From contig JAKBCQ010000071.1 in the NCBI GenBank assembly GCA_021807585.1, positions 1 to 8,193 on the forward strand: a stretch of 8,193 nt of DNA. The letters run 5' to 3'. Source of the DNA: Planctomycetota bacterium (lineage in GTDB: Bacteria; Planctomycetota; Planctomycetia; Isosphaerales; Isosphaeraceae). The notes beneath the pieces are model-generated. The model did not search any database, was not told the DNA's origin, and worked only from the letters and a program-made list of their open reading frames with translations. Shown one piece after another: positions 1 to 6,245 of the stretch. Every line of letters starts with the position of its first letter. Position 1 is the stretch's first letter. Both the position numbers and the translations under genes were made by a program.

Positions 1-48
1 CGCCCTCCCGGAAAAAGACTCCAATCGCTGTGATCTTATGGGAGGGCG
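1..48. repeat. Inverted-repeat element, copy 1
   Basis: A perfect 9-bp inverted repeat, CGCCCTCCC (1-9) and GGGAGGGCG (40-48), encloses a 30-nt loop. A second copy with the same arm sequence and arm spacing lies at 111-157. The two interiors share GGAA after the left arm and GTGATCT at the same offset, but differ elsewhere. The left arm touches the window edge, so the element may extend further. It is probably a dispersed intergenic hairpin repeat, or a terminator or mRNA-stability hairpin of a gene to the left. No T-tract follows, so a classical rho-independent terminator is unlikely. Confidence 0.6.
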
Positions 49-110
49 AACCGCCGTGTGAGCCCATCTGAAGATAATCTCAATACATTCGCCGGCTCGG
101 TCGGCGCCTT

Positions 111-157
111 GCCCTCCCGGAATCGACATTTTGGTGTCGGTGATCTGGCGGGAGGGT
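111..157. repeat. Inverted-repeat element, copy 2
   Basis: GCCCTCCCG (111-119) pairs with CGGGAGGGT (149-157), giving 8 Watson-Crick pairs plus one G-U. Copy and spacing match the element at 1-48 (47 nt when aligned from GCCC). This copy also has an internal hairpin, CGACA/TGTCG, with a 6-nt loop at about 124-139. Conserved arms, conserved length and a variable interior suggest a repeat family and not chance. A short hairpin, CGCCG (90-94) with CGGCG (102-106), lies between the two copies. Confidence 0.6.
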
Positions 158-226
158 GGCCTGCTACCCAAAAACTGGTCCAGACAAAATGGGAGTATTA
201 CAGTAGACCGAGACCAGGAGGGATCC

Positions 227-346
227 ATGAGCAGGCGAAGGACCGCCGAAGAAGTGATGTGGACGTTGATCGCATCGGATTGGACGCATCTAGAAAGAGA
301 TTTCGGTTCGGAAATGCGGGACGGCGAGATTGAGAGGCGGACCTAA
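227..346 (+). CDS. Candidate small protein, 39 aa, unknown
   Basis: This short ORF starts at ATG 227, 5 nt after a perfect Shine-Dalgarno AGGAGG (216-221), and ends at TAA 344-346. The product is charged, begins MSRRRTAEEVMWTL and has no signal peptide, membrane segment or cysteine. The frame stays open upstream to 131, but the strong ribosome site points to 227. I recognise no family. It could be a genuine small protein, the remnant of a longer decayed gene, or a chance ORF that happens to follow a good ribosome site. The coding case rests almost wholly on that site. Confidence 0.3.
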   Translation: MSRRRTAEEVMWTLIASDWTHLERDFGSEMRDGEIERRT

Positions 347-357
347 TCGGAGGATCG

Positions 358-387
358 TTGTATTCGATTAAAAATTCACATTACAAT
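358..387 (+). promoter_or_regulatory. Possible sigma-70-type promoter (distal)
   Basis: TTGTAT (358-363, 3 of 6 consensus) and TACAAT (382-387, 5 of 6) are separated by 18 nt in AT-rich DNA upstream of the gene at 516. The -35 is weak. The -10 runs into a short tandem series, CAATTAT, CAATTATG, CGATTATG (384-406). Transcription from here would give a leader of about 120 nt. Confidence 0.2.
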
Positions 388-417
388 TATCAATTATGCG
401 ATTATGCCAAGCGGCTC

Positions 418-447
418 TTGCAAGATCGATCTCAACGGAAGTATCAT
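418..447 (+). promoter_or_regulatory. Possible sigma-70-type promoter (proximal)
   Basis: TTGCAA (418-423, 4 of 6 consensus) and TATCAT (442-447, 5 of 6) are separated by 18 nt. Transcription would begin near 454, leaving a leader of about 60 nt before the ATG at 516. This is the better of the two candidates for the plus-strand gene string, but it rests only on a match to the E. coli consensus. Confidence 0.3.
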
Positions 448-515
448 GATCCAATTGATTTCCCCCTCGATCGTACGATTCGGCCCCGGTTGAACATGCT
501 CATTGAGGCTCGGAG

Positions 516-2393
516 ATGCCGTTCCTTCAATCTCACGCGTTTTTGATTCGCGTCCTTGGTCGATCGGCCCTAATATCGCTTTTTTTCCTTCTTATAATCA
601 ATCGAGCAAGTCAAGCCCAGGAGGCGAAAACCGCGAATTCCGTCGATCGAGCCGTTCTCGTCAAAGCCGACGTAACCGAGTCGAAACGATTCTATGAAGG
701 TCGCGTCGTCGATAAAACGACCGGTAAACCGATCGTCGGCGCACGAATTGAAGCCGAATGGCTTGTCGTCGGAACAAAAATCGGCGAGGGTCCCGTTACG
801 AAAGCCGAGACCGGCGGCGACGGCTCGTTCCGACTCGGTTGTCCCTTTGAAGATTGGCCTCAATCATCCGATTACATTATCAAAGTTGATTCCCCTGGTT
901 ACGTTTCGGCATTTCTGACCGGACTGGCGTTTATCGAACAAGAGATTGTGAAAGATTATGAGAAACAGCTTGAGCGGAATTTAAAGCGTGAGATCTATGA
1001 ACCGAAATTCGGAGTCGCCAAACATACCGAGCCCAAGGATTCGATCGGCTTGGTTTTAAAGTCGATCGCTCTTCGGCCCGGCAAGGTCGTCTCGGGGCGA
1101 CTCGTCGATCGCGGTGGAAAGCCGCTGGTCGGTTTCGAAATCCTCTCCCGCTCTTTCTCGAAGGATCGCGACGAAAATGATCCTTTGTTCAATCAAACAT
1201 ACATCGACCGACAAGGTCGATTTCGCATCGTCGCTCCCGCGGGCGATCGGGTGATTCTGCTTATTCGGAATATCGAGAAAAAAGATCCCAATCATGATGA
1301 TGATATGTCGTTATATTTTCGGATTCTAGCCTCGGAAGACGACGGGGATCTCGGAGATATCAACCCGGAAGAGAAGGTCGCGATTCGAGGTCGACTCGTC
1401 GATCAAAACGGTAGACCGATCGTTCGTCATCCCGTCGGCGCCAGAATCGCAGGAGGTATCGAATCGACGCCGAGCGATATCGCCGTCATGTTCATTGAAA
1501 ACGAGTGCGATGTTGTGCGCAACACGACGACCGACGATCAAGGCGAATTCACCCTGGCGCCGCTGCCCCCCGGAACCTACATCGTCGAACCGAGGAAACA
1601 GCAATCGCATCAAAGAAAGTTTCGAGTTAGTGTTCCACCCGCCGATCCCGCGACGCCGCGCGTCGTTGAACACGAAGACGTCGCGTTCGATGAACTCGTG
1701 TATCTACCGATCGTGACGACCCTCGATCCCGCTCGTCCGCCCGATCCAATCACTTTCAAACCGATCCCTCACGTCGTCGTCGAGGCGCGATTGATCCGCT
1801 CGTCCAAAGCGAAACCTATTCAATACCAGCCCGCGTATCTATCGATCAGGGGAAAGCTCGGCGACAAAATTCTGGAATCGAACGCTTATCCCAAGATCGA
1901 CGGATCGATAAAAACCTCGGTCGCTCGCGATATGACCGACGTCGCGATTATTCTTCTCTCCGATCCTCGATCGGCCTTGCGTCATCAATTTACAGGTGAG
2001 AAAACCTGGAGCAATGATCGACTTATCTTTATGAATAAGCTCATTCATGATATAAAAGGAATCGAGATCGTTGAAACCGCGGCCGCGACGATCAACGTGA
2101 AGGTCTCGGCGAGCGATCTTCGCGGGCTCGATAACTTGAAAGTCTCGGCGACATATCCGCGAGGTCGATCGCCGATCGAGACGATCAAAACGAAGTTCGA
2201 TCCCGCGGCGCTCGATGTCAAATTCTGGAAATCCGACGCAGGCGTTTATTTCACGCATGAAATCATCCCCGACGAAGATCTGACGATCACGGCCGAGGCC
2301 GAGGGATACGAGTCGGCTACGCAAACGGTGAACCTCAAGGAGGGGGAGGATCGCGCCGTCGACTTGGTGTTGAATATAAAGGCTAAACGATGA
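516..2393 (+). CDS. Secreted protein with carboxypeptidase-regulatory-like domains
   Basis: A 625-aa exported protein. Residues 1-34 form a signal peptide: basic R12 and R16, a hydrophobic core at about 17-28, and a likely signal peptidase I site after ASQA (residue 34). Three carboxypeptidase-regulatory-like beta-sandwich units follow at about 59-135, 191-250 and 288-358. Each opens with a G-R-(V/L)-V-D ... G-(K/R)-P-(I/L)-V strand, and two carry the D-(R/D)-Q-G-(R/E)-F turn; the third ends in PPGTYIVEPR. Residues 524-617 look like a further beta domain (LTITAEAEGYESATQTV). I see no catalytic motif. Such domains usually serve as structural or adhesion modules of envelope proteins. ATG 516 is chosen because GAGG (505-508) lies 7 nt upstream and the signal peptide starts there. 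It is first in a string with the genes at 2390, 2554 and 3746. The molecular role is unknown. Confidence 0.85.
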   Translation: MPFLQSHAFLIRVLGRSALISLFFLLIINRASQAQEAKTANSVDRAVLVKADVTESKRFYEGRVVDKTTGKPIVGARIEAEWLVVGTKIGEGPVTKAETGGDGSFRLGCPFEDWPQSSDYIIKVDSPGYVSAFLTGLAFIEQEIVKDYEKQLERNLKREIYEPKFGVAKHTEPKDSIGLVLKSIALRPGKVVSGRLVDRGGKPLVGFEILSRSFSKDRDENDPLFNQTYIDRQGRFRIVAPAGDRVILLIRNIEKKDPNHDDDMSLYFRILASEDDGDLGDINPEEKVAIRGRLVDQNGRPIVRHPVGARIAGGIESTPSDIAVMFIENECDVVRNTTTDDQGEFTLAPLPPGTYIVEPRKQQSHQRKFRVSVPPADPATPRVVEHEDVAFDELVYLPIVTTLDPARPPDPITFKPIPHVVVEARLIRSSKAKPIQYQPAYLSIRGKLGDKILESNAYPKIDGSIKTSVARDMTDVAIILLSDPRSALRHQFTGEKTWSNDRLIFMNKLIHDIKGIEIVETAAATINVKVSASDLRGLDNLKVSATYPRGRSPIETIKTKFDPAALDVKFWKSDAGVYFTHEIIPDEDLTITAEAEGYESATQTVNLKEGEDRAVDLVLNIKAKR

Positions 2394-2539
2394 AAACCGA
2401 CCCGTTCATTCGGTCGCCGATCGATAAGTCATCTCGAAGGAGATCGATTGCGCCCTCGATACAATCAATGGTAATCTTATATATGCTTACGTTAATGGCT
2501 CAACTCCGGGTGTCTGAGAATTGGGGCGCGATATCTTAA
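2390..2539 (+). CDS. Candidate small coupled ORF, 49 aa, signal-like
   Basis: ATG 2390 overlaps the TGA of the preceding gene (ATGA), and the ORF ends at TAA 2537-2539, 14 nt before the next start at 2554. The product has a basic stretch (KSSRRR, residues 13-18) followed by an uncharged hydrophobic run at about 27-39 (MVILYMLTLMAQL), resembling a signal peptide or a short membrane protein. Only a weak AAGG lies upstream, so expression would rely on coupling. It fills most of the gap between two large genes. It could be a coupling leader, a small membrane protein, the detached N-terminus of the next gene after a frameshift, or chance. No family is recognised. Confidence 0.35.
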   Translation: MKTDPFIRSPIDKSSRRRSIAPSIQSMVILYMLTLMAQLRVSENWGAIS

Positions 2540-2540
2540 C

Positions 2541-2545
2541 GGGAG
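2541..2545 (+). promoter_or_regulatory. Ribosome binding site fixing start at 2554
   Basis: GGGAG at 2541-2545 is 8 nt before ATG 2554. The longer reading, from TTG 2521, has no such site, and ATG 2554 leads straight into the hydrophobic export segment. Confidence 0.55.
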
Positions 2546-2553
2546 ACACGCTC

Positions 2554-3744
2554 ATGTACGCCGTGATCGGGATGCTTCTCTTCCATCTTTCCTCGGACGC
2601 GACGTCTCGATCGATCGCGGAGAACGTTCTCACGGCATACAACGCCAATCGGATCGGGTTGGCGAAACACGGCTCGATTCGTTATCGATTCAGTTCCGCA
2701 ACGATTCCCGCGATTGATATCGAGGATTTGAAACGGATCGATTCGATCGCACAGGGAGGCTGGAAACCCGAATATTCCATCGAGGGGACTTTCGAGTTCA
2801 ACGGCCGAAATCTGTTTTCCGTACGACTCTATCCTCTTGAATTGATGTTGAAACGCCGCGTCAAAATATCGGCGACGAGTTTCGCCTTGGATACGATCTC
2901 GTTCAAGGATCTTTCCGACGGGGACAGTACGTTGTCGCTTCATATCACTCCTGACCCGACAGGGGATGGTTCAATCGACACTCCTTATCTCACGCCGGGA
3001 ATGAGGGTGTTTTATGAAGATCTGCGAGAGTTTCCTTTGGAATTGGGCGATACGGATCCCAAGGATTATGATCTTTCGGTATGTCTTGCCAAAGCTTTGG
3101 AGAACAAAAAGAATTTTTCACTGATTCTTGCAAAGGAATCGGACGTGGATCCGGGAATCGTCGAAATTGAAGTCGATGAGACGCCGGATATCTATACAAA
3201 ATACTCATATCATTTTCTTATCGATATAAAAAGAGGCGCGACGCCTCTGAAATCTTGGATGGATTTTTCAATCGATCGAACGGAAAGGAAATCATCTTTC
3301 AGAAGTTTATGGTTATTAAGCGATATCCGACCGGTTGAGGGTTCGTTATGGTTCCCGTTTCGTAAAACCGGATTTGTACAGGATACGATACCGGCAAGTA
3401 CCAGAACGTGTTCAGAGCTAAGATACGATATTCTCATGGCGGATTTTTCCAATCCGCCCGATGAATCCGCGTTCAAGATTGAGCTTGAAGAGCCTCATGC
3501 GATCATCGACTCGTTTCGAGGTTTACGACATCCGGCGAGAAAGGTTTGGGATCTGGCGTCGATTTCATCGAAAAAGTTTGGAAGTTTGAAAAAGGTCGAG
3601 GTTTCATCGCCTCAGGGTCCTCCTCCCCAGATGCCCGGCACATGGAAGGCGGGACCGTCCTGGTTATCGCTGGTTTATTACGCCGCCGGATTTCTTTTGA
3701 TCGCGTTCGGCGCCTATCGGGTTTACAAAAGAAGGGTGGGATAA
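2554..3744 (+). CDS. Exported protein with C-terminal membrane anchor, unknown
   Basis: A 396-aa protein of no family I can name with certainty. It starts with a short hydrophobic segment (MYAVIGMLLFHL) that looks like a signal peptide but lacks the usual basic residues. The middle, about residues 20-340, is rich in alternating beta-like strands (for example FEFNGRNLFSVRLYP). It recalls LolA-like beta-fold proteins of planctomycetes in general appearance, but no diagnostic motif proves this. A single transmembrane helix lies at about 370-388 (WLSLVYYAAGFLLIAFGAY), followed by a basic tail, RVYKRRVG. By the positive-inside rule the bulk would face the periplasm and the tail the cytoplasm. A proline-rich linker (PQGPPPQMPG) precedes the helix. 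Starting at TTG 2521 would add 11 residues. The next gene begins one base after this stop, so the two are probably translated together. Confidence 0.75.
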   Translation: MYAVIGMLLFHLSSDATSRSIAENVLTAYNANRIGLAKHGSIRYRFSSATIPAIDIEDLKRIDSIAQGGWKPEYSIEGTFEFNGRNLFSVRLYPLELMLKRRVKISATSFALDTISFKDLSDGDSTLSLHITPDPTGDGSIDTPYLTPGMRVFYEDLREFPLELGDTDPKDYDLSVCLAKALENKKNFSLILAKESDVDPGIVEIEVDETPDIYTKYSYHFLIDIKRGATPLKSWMDFSIDRTERKSSFRSLWLLSDIRPVEGSLWFPFRKTGFVQDTIPASTRTCSELRYDILMADFSNPPDESAFKIELEEPHAIIDSFRGLRHPARKVWDLASISSKKFGSLKKVEVSSPQGPPPQMPGTWKAGPSWLSLVYYAAGFLLIAFGAYRVYKRRVG

Positions 3745-3745
3745 G

Positions 3746-4810
3746 ATGGCCGTCGTCAGAACGCGTCGGATCGAATTGTACATCCGCGATCAGCCCGGAG
3801 GGTTTTCCCTGGTGGAAGTCCTCGTCGTAATCACCGTGATCGCAATTCTCGTGGGATTACTTCTCCCCGCTATACAATCGTCGCGCGAGGCTTCGCGGCG
3901 GATCGAGTGCGTCAATCATTTGAAGCAGATCGGAATTGCGTTGCAAAATTATCAATCATCCAACGGCGTGTTTCCCGGATTAGGCGCCGGAACCGATTTT
4001 GGAGAACGCAATTTGTTATTGAGCGATTATCCAATTGGTCATATATATAGTCCTTATAGTCGAATGCTTGGCGAATTGGATAAGCCGACCCTTTATAACG
4101 CGACGAACTTCACCTATTGGCCGTTCAGCCCGATTTCCCTATGGGCGAACTCGACTGTAATGCAAACAAGTGTTTCTGAATTTCTATGTCCTTCCGATTT
4201 TTCTCAATCTCCATCGGGATACGGTCGAGTGAATTATCGATTTAATATCGGGAATTCGACGAGCGATTTTTGGAGCATTCCCGAACGAAGAGAGGATGGA
4301 TATGGAGCGTTCTCGATGAAATGGTTTTATCGACCGCGCGATTTTTTGGATGGACTTTCCAATACGATCGGGGTTTCGGAACGGATCCGCGGCGATTGGA
4401 CCGAGGGGCGATGGTCTCCCGGCGACACTGTTTCTCTCAATAATCACGTCATAGGAAGAACGCCGATCGCGGAATCGATACGAGAATGTCGAGCCGCGCC
4501 GGCCGATTCTCCGATCGAATCAAGGGCGGGGGAAACCTGGTTCATCTCGGGTCTGCTTTTTACGGAATACAATCACTGCTTGACTCCGAATGACGATCTT
4601 CACGATTGCGATCTCGGACCTTATTATTCGGAATTCGTGAATCGCTCTTTATCACAGGGAATTTTTACGGCTCGATCTTACCATCCTCGGGGGGTGAATT
4701 GTTTGACGATGGACGGATCGGTTCATTTCGTCGGCGATGGAATCGACCTCAACGTGTGGCGAGCGCTCGCGACGCGATCGACGGGAGAAGTCATCGACTT
4801 TCCCTTTTAA
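3746..4810 (+). CDS. DUF1559 protein with prepilin-type N-terminus
   Basis: A 354-aa member of the DUF1559 (SBP_bac_10) family, which is massively expanded in planctomycetes. The N-terminus is a type IV-prepilin class III signal: a basic leader, G19, then F20-S-L-V-E24. Cleavage is expected between G19 and F20, with the conserved Glu at +5 and a hydrophobic helix to about residue 42 (VLVVITVIAILVGLLLPAI). Family landmarks follow in order: CVNHLKQIGIALQNYQSSNGVFP-like segment at about 53-75, EFLCPSD, DFLDGLSNTIGVSER, and the C-terminal SYHPRGVN ... MDGSVHFV ... VWRALATRSTGEVI. Length is normal for the family. ATG 3746 follows the previous stop by one base, with AAGGG (3732-3736) inside the upstream gene. 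The members are thought to be pseudopilin-like or surface proteins; the precise function is not established. It is the last gene of the string. Confidence 0.95.
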   Translation: MAVVRTRRIELYIRDQPGGFSLVEVLVVITVIAILVGLLLPAIQSSREASRRIECVNHLKQIGIALQNYQSSNGVFPGLGAGTDFGERNLLLSDYPIGHIYSPYSRMLGELDKPTLYNATNFTYWPFSPISLWANSTVMQTSVSEFLCPSDFSQSPSGYGRVNYRFNIGNSTSDFWSIPERREDGYGAFSMKWFYRPRDFLDGLSNTIGVSERIRGDWTEGRWSPGDTVSLNNHVIGRTPIAESIRECRAAPADSPIESRAGETWFISGLLFTEYNHCLTPNDDLHDCDLGPYYSEFVNRSLSQGIFTARSYHPRGVNCLTMDGSVHFVGDGIDLNVWRALATRSTGEVIDFPF

Positions 4811-5339
4811 CACAAAACATGCCGATACTATTATGTTACTAGCTTATTCAATCCGGCAGTCGTCTTATATCGTCGGCGACGTATCATCGCCGTTCTTTTC
4901 TTCGAGTTCAGGACGATTCAAGGATTTTCACGATGATCGGGCTTCGAAATCAATCGCTCGGAATAAGTAGTTTCGAGATGTGACGCGATTGTTTAGGGCC
5001 TGCTTGCTCGCCACACCGCTAAAACGGCGTGCTTTTCATGAAGGCTCAAACGGTTTTGTTACCTCGACCGCCGCTCCGTCAGCTACCTGCTGGTGCGACC
5101 CGGTCGCCGGGTGGGAATTGCTCCCACTGAAGAACCACCGCCTTGGCAAAGCGCACGCGCTCCCTGAAGAGTTCGCCGCCCTGGAACTTTCGCCCGCGCG
5201 CGAATAAATCCATACGCAAATTATTACATATACATTATTGACTATACAGATCAAAACGCATGAATTCCGCATAACATGTCGAGATCGATCCGGCGGGGTT
5301 TCCGGGTAGGCTCTTATCGATTGAAACATTCCCGCGTCG
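4811..5339. other. Intergenic region between convergent operons
   Basis: About 530 bases lie between the end of the DUF1559 gene and the end of the diadenylate cyclase gene, which face each other. Flanks are AT-richer (4811-4900 about 44% GC, 5201-5280 about 32%). The centre is a GC-rich island described separately. I see no hairpin followed by a T-tract, so termination of either operon is not explained by a classical intrinsic terminator. Two frames stay open across the island (4980-5207 plus, 5329-5036 minus), but neither has a ribosome site at workable spacing or a recognisable domain. Confidence 0.6.
4991..5204. other. GC-rich structured island: possible repeat, ncRNA or remnant
   Basis: By hand count this stretch is about 62% GC, with sharp drops on both sides. 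It holds three small hairpins. CAC-A-CCG with CGG-C-GTG lies near 5013-5032. GTGGGA (5111-5116) pairs with TCCCAC (5122-5127) over a 5-nt loop. GAAGAGTTC (5166-5174) pairs with GAACTTTC (5184-5191), leaving one bulged G. One plus-strand frame reads through it and ends in a peptide with a protein-like look (WELLPLKNHRLGKAHALPEEF), so a decayed gene is possible. The strand of any transcript is unknown. I do not recognise it as a known RNA family or insertion sequence. Confidence 0.35.
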
Positions 5340-6245
5340 TCAGAACTCGGTTTGGCTTCGACTTCTCGGTTTTTGGATGTCGGCGACGAGACGTCCCTGT
5401 TTGAAGATCGAGACCGAGCCGGTCGATTGCGAGACGCAGAGCGCGATCGCGGTCGAATCCGAGGTGATCGCCGCGGCGGCTTCGTGGCGGGCGCCGAGGC
5501 CGCGGGGGAGGGGTTCTTCGGGTTTGTCCTGGGGCGCGAGATAACGTCCCGCCGAAAGGAGCACGCCGTCGCCTCGAATCACGAACGCTCCGTCGATCGC
5601 CGCGAATTCTTTGATCGTCTCTTCGAGCCGGGCGTCGAGGATGTTGCGCTGTTCTTCGGGATAACCATGAAAGGGATTGATCACAAGTTGTCGGCTCCGA
5701 GAGAGGACGGTCGCGTCGTCGCCGAGGATGAAGATCGTCCCCACGGGTCGCCCCTCGCGTCCCTCGAGGCCGAGTTCGCACGCGATCGTGAGGAGACGCT
5801 CGAAAACCGCGGGTTTGACGTCGGGGGGAGGAGGCTCGGCCGCGGTCGAAGCGAACAGTTCGAGCTCGCTGCCGAGATCCAAAACCATAATTGTATCAAT
5901 TGCCCCCGATCCGTCGATCCCCGTCAGACAGACGACGCGCTCGCCCGCCTTCAACAGGCTTTCGGTCGCGGCGACGAGCGTCGCGATCTTGATCTGACCG
6001 GCGCGCGTCATCGGAAAATCAGGCACCCGAACGACCGAACATAAACCTTTACGTTCATCCGATACGGGTATTTGAAAATCGGCGCGACGCGAGACGAGGA
6101 TCACGCGAAAATCGACGTCGGCGATCAAACCCGCGAGTTCTTCTTTTTCGTCGATCACGTCGGCGTAGAGCAAGACCGAATGCGCGTTCGTCTCTCGCGC
6201 GACGGCGTGGGCGTGGCAAACCAAACTGCGGGTGAGCGTCTTCAA
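5340..6245 (-). CDS. Diadenylate cyclase (c-di-AMP synthase), DacZ-like
   Basis: A 301-aa cytoplasmic enzyme predicted to join two ATP into the second messenger c-di-AMP. Residues 1-130 resemble the alpha/beta domain found at the C-terminus of pyruvate kinase (AHAVARETNAHSVLLYADV, then KAGERVVCLTGIDGSG at 99-114). Residues about 145-290 are the DAC (DisA_N) domain: GREGRPVGTIFILGD (162-176), the DGA motif at 218-220, LGARHEAAAA at 250-259, and SQSTGSVSIFKQGRL (272-286). This domain order is that of archaeal DacZ; it lacks the membrane helices of CdaA and the DNA-binding part of DisA. The third residue of the classical RHR motif is Glu here (RHE, 253-255). TTG 6245 is chosen because it overlaps the upstream TGA (TTGA), has GGAG (6256-6259) 10 nt before it, and keeps the N-terminal domain whole. 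It is the second gene of a two-gene operon. Confidence in the DAC call is high; the DacZ subtype is inferred. Confidence 0.9.
   Translation of the reverse strand: MKTLTRSLVCHAHAVARETNAHSVLLYADVIDEKEELAGLIADVDFRVILVSRRADFQIPVSDERKGLCSVVRVPDFPMTRAGQIKIATLVAATESLLKAGERVVCLTGIDGSGAIDTIMVLDLGSELELFASTAAEPPPPDVKPAVFERLLTIACELGLEGREGRPVGTIFILGDDATVLSRSRQLVINPFHGYPEEQRNILDARLEETIKEFAAIDGAFVIRGDGVLLSAGRYLAPQDKPEEPLPRGLGARHEAAAAITSDSTAIALCVSQSTGSVSIFKQGRLVADIQKPRSRSQTEF

Noticed and set aside
1..157. CRISPR array
   Set aside because: Only two repeat copies, 62 bp apart, with diverged interiors and no nearby cas gene.
58..333. 91-codon plus-strand ORF across the hairpin repeats
   Set aside because: It runs through repeat copy 2, has no ribosome site, and its product is low-complexity and arginine-rich with no domain.
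1839..2324. 161-codon minus-strand ORF inside the first large gene
   Set aside because: It lies within a supported gene; palindromic CGATCG-rich codons keep antisense frames open. The product has no recognisable features.
2554..3744. Firm LolA assignment
   Set aside because: The beta-rich exported body only resembles that fold in a general way, and LolA is not membrane-anchored; no diagnostic motif was found.
5290..5305. Intrinsic terminator of the cyclase operon
   Set aside because: The CCGG/CCGG stem is only 4 bp and no T-tract follows on either strand.
5036..5329. 97-codon minus-strand ORF across the GC-rich island
   Set aside because: No ribosome site at workable spacing, no domain, and composition changes midway where it enters the island; better treated as part of that unexplained element.
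5352..6044. 230-codon plus-strand ORF antisense to the cyclase gene
   Set aside because: It mirrors a clearly coding DAC gene; the product is an Arg/Asp/Glu-rich shadow typical of GC-rich antisense frames.
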